From positions 1 through 29,340 of the forward strand of contig PNNU01000003.1 of assembly GCA_013824385.1 (NCBI GenBank): a DNA stretch of 29,340 nucleotides. The letters are read 5' to 3'. Shown here one piece after another: positions 7,757-14,115 of this stretch. The notes below the pieces were generated by a model. It did no database searches, was not told the origin of the DNA, and worked only from the letters and a program-made list of their open reading frames with translations. The DNA comes from Anaerolinea sp. (GTDB taxonomy: Bacteria; Chloroflexota; Anaerolineae; Anaerolineales; Anaerolineaceae). Both the position numbers and the translations under genes were made by a program. Within the stretch, counting starts at the first letter, position 1, and every line of letters starts with the position of its first letter.

Positions 7757-8422
7757 TTTGTTTTGAATGTTAATTTCTTTTTCGAGTTCGGCAGTTGTAT
7801 CTTGCATGGCTTTGGAAGCAGTAGTCACTCTTCCGCCTAAATTCTTGATTTCGCTGGCTAAAATACCAAAAACAGCACCGATTTCCACCTGATACTTGGT
7901 GATGGTTTCTGCCCTGTAACCAACTTGCACAATTCCTGGTTCGTCTGTGCGGGATACACCCACAAATTTAAACATTTGAGTATCCAAATCACGAGATCTG
8001 ATTGGCTGGGTAACCACGCCATCTTTTGAATCAATTAGTTTACGGAATACAAAAGCTTGTGCCTTGGGATCATCAGGAAAACGCCAGCCATAGGCCGCTC
8101 CCAGATTTGATCCCACGGTAACAGCATCTGAGTCAGTGATATAAATTTCATCAATGCCAACCCAAATAGCAAATTCTTCCAGGCTTTTCTGATCCAATGA
8201 AAATGAACCCGAATCCAACAACTTGGTTATCATACGGCAAACAGTGGTCATCATACCGTCCAAGACTTTTTCCATCATGGAGCGAATGCCGGCTGCAGCG
8301 TGAGCAGATTCAATGGCTGCATTGATCGCAATCATGTTGATCTCACCAGCCGCACCCTTGATATTAAAAGCTGCTGTTTTCTGTTTTTCCAGTTGGACTG
8401 TCAAGTTACTTGTATCTGTCAT
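7754..8422 (-). CDS. Small soluble chemoreceptor-like protein with a domain inserted at the hairpin tip
   Basis: 222 residues from the ATG at 8422 (AGAGG precedes it by about ten bases). No membrane segment or signal peptide, so probably cytoplasmic. Residues 27-42 (EINMIAINAAIESAHA) match the first helix of the chemoreceptor signalling tip, as in the neighbour's [16 protein letters not shown]. Residues 185-206 (FGILASEIKNLGGRV...) match the second helix that directly follows the tip, as in the neighbour's [15 protein letters not shown]. In a normal receptor only four to six residues separate these; here about 140 residues intervene, with a Cache/PAS-like look (VGIDEIYITDSDAVTVGSN, about 88-106; PGIVQVGYRAE, about 162-172). 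The coiled-coil arms and HAMP are missing. I infer a soluble ligand-sensing accessory protein; function is unknown. Confidence 0.7.
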   Translation of the reverse strand: MTDTSNLTVQLEKQKTAAFNIKGAAGEINMIAINAAIESAHAAAGIRSMMEKVLDGMMTTVCRMITKLLDSGSFSLDQKSLEEFAIWVGIDEIYITDSDAVTVGSNLGAAYGWRFPDDPKAQAFVFRKLIDSKDGVVTQPIRSRDLDTQMFKFVGVSRTDEPGIVQVGYRAETITKYQVEIGAVFGILASEIKNLGGRVTTASKAMQDTTAELEKEINIQNK

Positions 8423-8511
8423 AAATAACCGCCTCTTGCATAATCTTATATGTGTGAGAATCAACCGATAATTTCAATTACACCATAATAAACCTGATAA
8501 GTGGTAATTGG

Positions 8512-8548
8512 TAGTGGCACTTTGTCAGACAAATGTCACTATTTTTTT
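8512..8548 (+). terminator. Hairpin plus T tract facing against the receptor genes
   Basis: TAGTG (8512-8516) pairs with CACTA (8537-8541), and TTTGT with ACAAA closes a three-base loop, with a mismatch and a bulge between. Seven T residues follow on the plus strand (8542-8548). Its shape is an intrinsic terminator for plus-strand transcription, although the genes on both sides run on the minus strand; the right arm includes the stop codon of the large receptor gene. Confidence 0.45.
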
Positions 8549-10161
8549 AAATTAAATCGCAGAACAATTTCTTCCAATTGAGTGGCAAGTTCCGCAAGGG
8601 CTTCTGCGGATGAGCTAACATCATCAACATGCGTTGCCATTTCAGTGGCAGATGCTGAAACTTCTTCGACTGCTGCTGAGTTTTCTTGGGCTATGGACGC
8701 GATATTCTCCATGGATTGGGACACCTCTGAGGAACCTGCTGACATTTGCTCGGTTGAAGCTGTGTTTTCTTCGACCACCGCAGACACTGAATCAACAGCG
8801 GTCACTAATTCATTTGCGGATGCGGTCATTAAATCAGCTGCAGCGGCGGATTCCTCTGCCTGGTGATTGACTTCTTCAGTGGCTTTCAAGATGTCAGCCA
8901 ATGTCGCACCGGCTTCATTAGCGATCACCATGCCTTTTTCCACTTCTCTTACTTCCTTTTCCATAGCAGATACAGATTCAGCAACGACCTTTTGAATAGA
9001 TTTGATTAACGATCCAATTTCTTTTGTGGCTGTGGAGGCACGTTCTGCGAGCTTTCTCACCTCATCAGCGACCACAGCAAAGCCTTTTCCGGCCTCTCCG
9101 GCACGAGCAGCTTCAATGGCTGCATTTAGAGCAAGTAAATTAGTCTGAGAAGCAATCTCTTCTATAGTATCTACAATGTCATTAATTTGATTGGATTGAG
9201 TGCCCATTATGTGTATTTTTTGGGCTGAATAATCCACACTAAGTTGTATTTCATGCATTCCATTCAGTGTTTCTTGAACTTTTTGTGATCCCAATCTGGC
9301 GGCTGAAGTGGCGATGTTTGCCTGCTGCACCACGGTTTGGGCATTTGAGGCAACTTGATCAATGGCGCGGGTGAGTTGATTTGTAATGTCTGCCGCTTTA
9401 CCGGTAGCACTTGCTTGTTCCTGAGCACCTGAGGCAATCCCATCAATTGCACGAGTCATTTGTTCAACTGAAAAAACGGTTTTATTTATTGAAGCGCTTT
9501 GTTCAGAAGTACCTTGTGCGACTTGTTGAATTGTTGTTGCAATTTGAGAAGTAACATGACCGGCTTCTTTTGCGGATTTTGCAAGTGTTATTGATGATGA
9601 ATTTACAATGGCAGCTTTTTCTGCAATGGATTGGACTGATGAACCCAAATAAAGTGACATATCTTTGAAGGCAATCCCTAGTTCGTCATTTTCTGAAAAA
9701 GGTTTAACCTCCGTGGTTAAATCCCCGGTGGAAATCTTGTTAGCCACTTCGACAGCTGCAATCATGTAATCACTGATCCCGCAAAATGCTCTGCCAATGG
9801 CACCGATTTCATCTTTTCTCCCGGTGATCTCTTCGGTAATCCGGGTTGTGCTGTTTCGATTTTGGTCACCATAAGCAAGTTTAGCCATACTATTGGATAT
9901 TTGTCGCAGGGGTTTTCCGATGCTATTTGCAGTCATTGTCGCAAGGGTAGTTCCAATAAAAAAGGCTAAGATATCCAGTCCAAGAATCAGGTCTATAGTT
10001 CTATTACTTAAAAAATTAGTGATTGTTATCGGTTCAATATTTACCATTGATTGAATGATGGCTGAAATCGCTAAAGAACTGACAAGCAGAAGAATTAGTA
10101 AAACAACAAAAAGTATAAAAAAAATCTTGGCTGTAATTTTTAAGTGATTAAAATTTCGCAT
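8539..10161 (-). CDS. Methyl-accepting chemotaxis protein lacking a large external sensor domain
   Basis: 540 residues. Membrane helices at about 12-34 and 56-78 are separated by a loop of only ~21 residues, so there is no periplasmic ligand domain. Two HAMP-like segments follow (about 79-131 and 133-187). A long coiled-coil signalling domain comes next, with the canonical tip [20 protein letters not shown] and [16 protein letters not shown] (about 336-376), the CheA/CheW contact region. Repeated [15 protein letters not shown] heptads near the end could carry methylation sites. There is no CheR/CheB-docking pentapeptide at the C-terminus (NLKK). No cheA, cheW or flagellar gene is in the window. 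It is probably cotranscribed with the small soluble receptor-like gene downstream, 116 bp away. AGGAG lies six bases before the ATG. Confidence 0.93.
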   Translation of the reverse strand: MRNFNHLKITAKIFFILFVVLLILLLVSSLAISAIIQSMVNIEPITITNFLSNRTIDLILGLDILAFFIGTTLATMTANSIGKPLRQISNSMAKLAYGDQNRNSTTRITEEITGRKDEIGAIGRAFCGISDYMIAAVEVANKISTGDLTTEVKPFSENDELGIAFKDMSLYLGSSVQSIAEKAAIVNSSSITLAKSAKEAGHVTSQIATTIQQVAQGTSEQSASINKTVFSVEQMTRAIDGIASGAQEQASATGKAADITNQLTRAIDQVASNAQTVVQQANIATSAARLGSQKVQETLNGMHEIQLSVDYSAQKIHIMGTQSNQINDIVDTIEEIASQTNLLALNAAIEAARAGEAGKGFAVVADEVRKLAERASTATKEIGSLIKSIQKVVAESVSAMEKEVREVEKGMVIANEAGATLADILKATEEVNHQAEESAAAADLMTASANELVTAVDSVSAVVEENTASTEQMSAGSSEVSQSMENIASIAQENSAAVEEVSASATEMATHVDDVSSSAEALAELATQLEEIVLRFNLKK

Positions 10162-10426
10162 GAAACTCCTGGCTCAAGCAATAATGTTTTGTAATGATGA
10201 AGCTGCTGTTTTAGTGGTGGCGGTAATGGCGCCGGTTGGAGACCCCTTGATGCGAGTTGAAACCAGAACAATCATTTGACTGGAAATTGATCAAATGATC
10301 GCACCAATAAATTGATAACAATAATCCTTGGGTTTGGACCTGCAATTTTCCAAGTCATCATTATTATCGCCAATATTTGAACAGATTGTAATTAATTTGT
10401 TGTGAATTTTTACAAAAAAGCAACAA
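10162..10426. other. 265-bp intergenic region between the fur-like gene and the chemoreceptor gene
   Basis: No recognised gene or riboswitch. It contains a perfect 9-bp inverted repeat (10271-10279 with 10291-10299). On the minus strand a 33-codon reading frame (10275 down to 10174; starts MIVLVSTRIKG) ends just ahead of the receptor's ribosome-binding site but has no such site of its own. Near the fur end, TTGTTG and CAACAA flank an inner T5/A5 stem (10396-10426), a weak hairpin after the fur stop codon without a following T tract. Confidence 0.5.
10271..10299. repeat. Perfect 9-bp inverted repeat upstream of the chemoreceptor gene
   Basis: ATCATTTGA and TCAAATGAT are exact reverse complements separated by 11 bases, about 110-140 bp before the receptor start codon. 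No T tract follows on either strand, so an operator or RNA structural element is more likely than a terminator. Confidence 0.5.
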
Positions 10427-10810
10427 TTAAAGGGTTTGTTGGCACTTTTCACACAAACCAAACAATACAAGATGGTTGGTTTTTATTTGAAAGTGATAGT
10501 TGGTTTCCAAATTTGAAATTAGTGGGGCAATTTGATCGTCTGCGATCAGGGTGATATAGCCACATCCCTGGCATACCAGGTGATGATGAGGTTTTTCGCC
10601 TGCAAGTTCAAACACCGCGGCCCCAAGACCCATATCTGAAACTGTTACTTTACCAAGACTTACCAGCCGATCAAGCGCCCTGTAAACAGTGGATGGATTA
10701 ATAGCAGGTAAATGAAGATGGACCTCTTCATAAATTTGATGAGAAGTGAGGTGGGATTTTTGTTCCCCAAGAGTTTCGAGAATTAGTTGGTCAGCAGATG
10801 AATTTCTCAT
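10427..10810 (-). CDS. Fur-family metal-dependent repressor (Fur/Zur/Nur type)
   Basis: 127 residues from the ATG at 10810; the longer TTG frame would begin inside the operator palindrome, so I reject it. The N-terminal winged helix (about 1-75) includes HQIYEEVHLHLPAINPSTVYRALDRLVSLGKV, the Fur DNA-recognition helix. The dimerisation half has HHHLVCQGCG (about 77-86), supplying metal-binding histidines and the first CxxC, and the C-terminal CEKC supplies the second pair of structural-zinc cysteines. It is divergent from cbiMQO, and a palindrome lies between the two genes, so it probably represses the cobalt/nickel transporter and itself when metal is bound. Which metal it senses cannot be read from the sequence; the transporter suggests nickel or cobalt. 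Confidence 0.9.
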   Translation of the reverse strand: MRNSSADQLILETLGEQKSHLTSHQIYEEVHLHLPAINPSTVYRALDRLVSLGKVTVSDMGLGAAVFELAGEKPHHHLVCQGCGYITLIADDQIAPLISNLETNYHFQIKTNHLVLFGLCEKCQQTL

Positions 10811-10825
10811 ATAAAACACAAAGTA

Positions 10826-10853
10826 TTGCAATTGCAAAGATTTGCATTATAAT
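10826..10853. promoter_or_regulatory. cbiM promoter with overlapping palindromic operator candidate
   Basis: TTGCAATTGCAA (10826-10837) is a perfect 12-bp palindrome, and TGCAAA-GA-TTTGCA (10833-10846) is a second perfect inverted repeat overlapping it. A consensus TATAAT follows at 10848-10853; TTGCAA at 10826-10831 sits 16 bases upstream of it as a -35-like hexamer. A repressor on these repeats would cover the cbiM promoter spacer and the region just upstream of the fur-like start codon, controlling both genes. The TTGCAA half sites recall the Nur box of Streptomyces (TTGCAA-N5-TTGCAA), though the spacing here differs. Confidence 0.65.
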
Positions 10854-10904
10854 ATCTTTGTTCCTAAGAAATTGTATCATCATTAATTCACGGGAGGAAA
10901 CTTC

Positions 10905-11855
10905 ATGTTGCCGAGCAAGTTGTTTATGCATATTCCAGACGGTTTTTTGAGTATTCCTGTTTCAATTCTGCTTTGGGTGATTAGCATTATTGTGATTGGC
11001 ATTGCTTTGCGTAAAACGAACCGGCAGTTGGGCGAAAAAGAAATTCCTTTGATGGGAATTTTGGCTGCAGCGATTTTTGCCGGGCAAATGCTCAATTTTA
11101 GCGTCACAGGTGGAACTTCCGGTCATCTTTTAGGAGCTGCCCTTGCCACCATCCTGCTCGGTCCATGGGCTGCAATACTGGTGATGACTTCGGTAGTCTC
11201 CATTCAAGCACTTCTTTTTCAAGATGGTGGATTGATCGCACTTGGGGCCAATCTGTTTAATATGGCAGTCGTCGGAGTTTTTGTATCGTATGCAGTCAAT
11301 AATTTTTTTAAAAAATTGATTAAGAATGATAGGGCCAGTCTTTTTACAGGTGGTACTGTCTCAGCGTGGTTTTCTATCTTCTTTGCTTCATTAGCCTGTG
11401 CGCTTGAATTGGCACTGTCAGGCACATCACCTGCCAATATTGCAGTACCTGCCATGGCTGCCATCCATGCATTGATTGGAATAGGCGAGGCCTTGATCAC
11501 TTTGGGCGCTGTCAGCTTTATTTATGCAGCTCGAAAAGATTTGTTAAAAACAGACATCTCAGAAAAAACGACAAAAAAAGGTATCTTGATTGGCGGCTGT
11601 ATGATCACCGTTTTTTTGGCTGTGCTATCACCATTGGCGTCGAGTCATCCTGACGGACTTGAATGGGTTGCCGAGAAACAGGGATTTCTATCGGTTGCTC
11701 GTGATTCCATATATAATTTAATTCCTGATTATGTGATGCCAGGATTAAACAATGAGGCTGTGGCAACGATTATCGCTGGTATTCTTGGAGCTGTAGTTGT
11801 TTTTGTACTCGCCATCAGTGTTGCACAAACCAGAAAAAAACCAGTTCGTGATTGA
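10905..11855 (+). CDS. cbiM: Cobalt/nickel ECF transporter S component CbiM fused to a PDGLE (CbiN/NikN-like) domain
   Basis: 316 residues with about eight membrane helices. MHIPDGFLS and NFSVTGGTSGHLLGAALA are the metal-binding signatures of CbiM/NikM: the N-terminal Met-His and His74 (numbering from 10905) coordinate the ion. The C-terminal third has a helix, then SSHPDGLEWVAEKQGF, then a last helix. This is the PDGLE domain that is a separate CbiN/NikN protein in other operons, so this gene supplies both parts. The ribosome-binding site GGGAGG lies 7 bases before the ATG at 10905, which gives seven extra residues (MLPSKLF) in front of the Met-His pair; the alternative ATG at 10926 begins exactly at Met-His but has no such site. 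First gene of a three-gene transporter operon controlled by the upstream operator. Confidence 0.92.
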   Translation: MLPSKLFMHIPDGFLSIPVSILLWVISIIVIGIALRKTNRQLGEKEIPLMGILAAAIFAGQMLNFSVTGGTSGHLLGAALATILLGPWAAILVMTSVVSIQALLFQDGGLIALGANLFNMAVVGVFVSYAVNNFFKKLIKNDRASLFTGGTVSAWFSIFFASLACALELALSGTSPANIAVPAMAAIHALIGIGEALITLGAVSFIYAARKDLLKTDISEKTTKKGILIGGCMITVFLAVLSPLASSHPDGLEWVAEKQGFLSVARDSIYNLIPDYVMPGLNNEAVATIIAGILGAVVVFVLAISVAQTRKKPVRD

Positions 11856-11864
11856 TGGTGAAAA

Positions 11865-12641
11865 TTGATCGATATTTATCAACATCAATTTAGCCCTTTA
11901 CATGTAATAAATACGAGAGTGAAATCAATTTTCACCCTCGTATTTATTCTTTGTATCAGTCTTTCTCCGAGCGGTTCGTGGCCGGCTTACATTTTGTTCT
12001 TGACACTTATAGCATCGGGTATTCTTCTTTCACATTTAAACATCAAGAAACTATTGCTGCGGTCGCTGATAAGTGTGCCGTTTGTTCTGGCAGCTTTTCC
12101 ACTATTATTTTCAGGGCTAGAGCCGCATCAACATTTCATGATCATGGATCATTTTAATTTGACAATCAGCCAACCGGGTTCAATCCGATTTGTCAGTATT
12201 GCAATCAAATCCTGGTTGTCATTGATGGCTGTCATCTTGCTTTCATCCTCCACACGCTTTGAAGATCTGCTTTCCGCTTTTCGCCAGCTCGGACTTCCAA
12301 AGTTGCTGGTAGCAATTCTTTCGTTGATGTGGAGATACCTTTCGCTTATGGTTGACGAAGCCATGTCTCTTGCCAAAGCCAGAGACAGCCGCAGCGCTGG
12401 AAAATCCGGAAGAGGAACATTAGCCTGGCGTGCAGGGGTAACAGGGAAAATGGTTGGCAATTTGCTGCTGCGATCGCTTGAGCGTAGTGAACGCGTATAT
12501 GCTGCCATGTCCTCCAGGGGTTACACAGGTGAACCTTGCTTTCAAACTTCAAGCCGATTAACTAAAAGAGATTATTTCATATTATCAATTGGAATTTTGC
12601 TGTGTCTTGCGATTCTTGCAATTGCTTTTTTATCCCATTAA
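11865..12641 (+). CDS. cbiQ: Cobalt/nickel ECF transporter T component CbiQ
   Basis: 258 residues with about five hydrophobic segments. The start is TTG at 11865: an in-frame stop lies two codons upstream and no ATG fits the N-terminus. The cytoplasmic coupling helices carry the family hallmarks ARDSRSAG and SERVYAAMSSRGYTG (the A-x-x-x-R-G motifs that grip the ATPase). The N-terminal INTRVKSIFTLVFILC matches the usual CbiQ entry 'hp..Kl...l'. It links the S unit CbiM to the ATPase CbiO in the inner membrane. It is 9 bp after cbiM and 11 bp before cbiO, in the standard M-Q-O order. Confidence 0.93.
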   Translation: MIDIYQHQFSPLHVINTRVKSIFTLVFILCISLSPSGSWPAYILFLTLIASGILLSHLNIKKLLLRSLISVPFVLAAFPLLFSGLEPHQHFMIMDHFNLTISQPGSIRFVSIAIKSWLSLMAVILLSSSTRFEDLLSAFRQLGLPKLLVAILSLMWRYLSLMVDEAMSLAKARDSRSAGKSGRGTLAWRAGVTGKMVGNLLLRSLERSERVYAAMSSRGYTGEPCFQTSSRLTKRDYFILSIGILLCLAILAIAFLSH

Positions 12642-12652
12642 GGATCAACAAC

Positions 12653-13348
12653 ATGATTGAAATCATCAACCTGAATTATCACTACCCTGATGGCAGATCA
12701 GCACTCGAAGGGATCAATCTGATCATCAACCCTGGCGAGAAAGTAGCCTTGGTCGGGGCCAATGGCGCTGGTAAATCCACACTTCTGTTGCATCTGAATG
12801 GTATCTTACAGGGGGTTGGGCAGGTGCAGGTGAATGGACTGGAAGTAAATAAAAAAAATATTGCTCAAGTGCGTTCGTTGGTGGGTATGGTCTTTCAAAA
12901 CCCGGATGATCAGTTGTTTTCGTTGACCGTGGGTGAGGATGTGGCTTTCGGTCCGACTTACCAGGGATTCGATATGTTGCGAGTAGCAGAAAAAGTGAAA
13001 ACTGCGCTTGAAGATGTTAAATTGGCTGGTTTTGAAGACCGTCATCCCTTCCATTTGAGTGGCGGTGAAAAGAAAAGAGCTTCCATTGCTACGGTACTTT
13101 CCATGTCACCAGAATATCTTGTATTGGACGAACCCACCGCCGGCCTGGATCCGAAATCAAGGCGGGAGTTGATTGTTTTATTAAGTTCTTTGCCGCAAAC
13201 TTTGATCGTCGCTACGCATGATCTGCAGATGGCTCTTGAGTTAACCACGCGAGTGATCCTTTTAAACCACGGTAAACTGGCTATCGATGGCGATACTCAG
13301 GATATCCTCACAAATGAGGCGTTGCTTCAGAAAAATGAACTTCTGTAA
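12653..13348 (+). CDS. cbiO: Cobalt/nickel ECF transporter ATPase CbiO
   Basis: 231 residues from the ATG at 12653, where homology to ABC ATPases begins (MIEIINLNYHYPDG); a longer frame starting at 12602 overlaps cbiQ and adds unrelated residues. All ABC motifs are present: Walker A GANGAGKS (35-42), Q-loop Q82 in FQNPDDQLFS (typical of ECF/EcfA ATPases), signature LSGGEKKR (135-142), Walker B YLVLDE (155-160) and H189 in ATHD. It is shorter than the ~270-residue average because the C-terminal extension is small; it ends soon after the domain. It should dimerise and drive Co2+/Ni2+ uptake. Last gene of the operon; no clear terminator hairpin follows. Confidence 0.95.
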   Translation: MIEIINLNYHYPDGRSALEGINLIINPGEKVALVGANGAGKSTLLLHLNGILQGVGQVQVNGLEVNKKNIAQVRSLVGMVFQNPDDQLFSLTVGEDVAFGPTYQGFDMLRVAEKVKTALEDVKLAGFEDRHPFHLSGGEKKRASIATVLSMSPEYLVLDEPTAGLDPKSRRELIVLLSSLPQTLIVATHDLQMALELTTRVILLNHGKLAIDGDTQDILTNEALLQKNELL

Positions 13349-13397
13349 AAACTTTATACAAACATTACGTAAAACTATATTATCTCCAAAATTTGAC

Positions 13398-13403
13398 TAT
13401 AAT
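13398..13403 (+). promoter_or_regulatory. Candidate -10 element of folE
   Basis: A perfect TATAAT lies 44 bases before the folE ATG in an AT-rich 99-bp gap after cbiO. No good -35 is seen at 16-18 bases. It suggests folE is transcribed separately from the metal transporter. Confidence 0.4.
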
Positions 13404-13447
13404 AAATTTGTTGATGACTTAACAACTTTCACAGAAAAGAGACAAGC

Positions 13448-14095
13448 ATGACAGAAATTTCTGTAGATGATTTTTCTATTGACGAAATAATGCAATTAAA
13501 CCAGCGAAAGATCACTCCCGAAGATCAAAAGCGGTTCGAGGGATACATGGCTGAAATTTTTACTGCTCTTGGTATGGATATCGACACACCATCCACCCAC
13601 GAGACGCCGCGCCGCTTTCTTGAGGCCATGTTGGAATCCACCAGCGGATATGAAGGCGACCCCAAATTGATCAAGGCATTCCCCAAAGAATGCCGCGGCG
13701 AACCGGATTGCCGTTTGAGCCAGGTAATCGAAGGCCCCATTCATTTCCATTCTTTATGCGAGCATCATGTCTTTCCGTTCTATGGAGAGGCTTATGTGGG
13801 TTATGTAGCAGATGAACGTATTTTGGGTATTTCTAAACTAACTCGCATGGTACGCTTGTACACCAAGCGTTTTGCGGTTCAGGAGCGTATCGGTTACCAG
13901 ATCGCTGACACACTCGAAGCCTTGATGAAACCTCATGGTGTGGCGGTCTTTATTCGCGCCAAACATATGTGTGTTGAGATGCGAGGCGTGCGAGAAATTT
14001 CACCGGCCACCCGCACAACCGTATTTAGAGGCGAATATGCCAACGACCCGGCTTTACGCTCTGAGTTCCTGAATGTGTGTGGCATAACAAAATAA
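13448..14095 (+). CDS. folE: GTP cyclohydrolase I
   Basis: 215 residues, the usual size. It opens the GTP imidazole ring to give 7,8-dihydroneopterin triphosphate, the entry to folate (and pterin/queuosine) synthesis. Zinc ligands are C104 and H107 in HSLCEHHVFPF and C175 in AKHMCVEMRG. Other family blocks are THETPRRFLEAM (46-61 region), GISKLTRMVRLYTKRFAVQERIG (127-149) and the closing TRTTVFRGEY. It is cytoplasmic and normally a decamer. The following phosphoesterase gene begins about 20 bases after the folE stop. Other folate genes (folB, folK, folP) are not in the window. Confidence 0.97.
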   Translation: MTEISVDDFSIDEIMQLNQRKITPEDQKRFEGYMAEIFTALGMDIDTPSTHETPRRFLEAMLESTSGYEGDPKLIKAFPKECRGEPDCRLSQVIEGPIHFHSLCEHHVFPFYGEAYVGYVADERILGISKLTRMVRLYTKRFAVQERIGYQIADTLEALMKPHGVAVFIRAKHMCVEMRGVREISPATRTTVFRGEYANDPALRSEFLNVCGITK

Positions 14096-14115
14096 TCGAC
14101 TTTTCGGGGGATGAT

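Noticed and set aside
10162..10426. Cyclic-di-GMP (GEMM) riboswitch upstream of the chemoreceptor gene
   Set aside because: Chemoreceptor genes often carry one, so I looked on the minus strand, but the conserved GEMM core and tetraloop receptor sequences are absent.
12602..12652. Longer CbiO starting inside cbiQ
   Set aside because: The added Cys-rich residues do not belong to ABC ATPases; the ATG at 12653 starts the first strand of the domain.
13349..13447. Terminator or riboswitch between cbiO and folE
   Set aside because: The gap is AT-rich, but I found no stem of useful length followed by a T tract, and TTGTT/AACAA near 13408-13426 is too short to support a structure.
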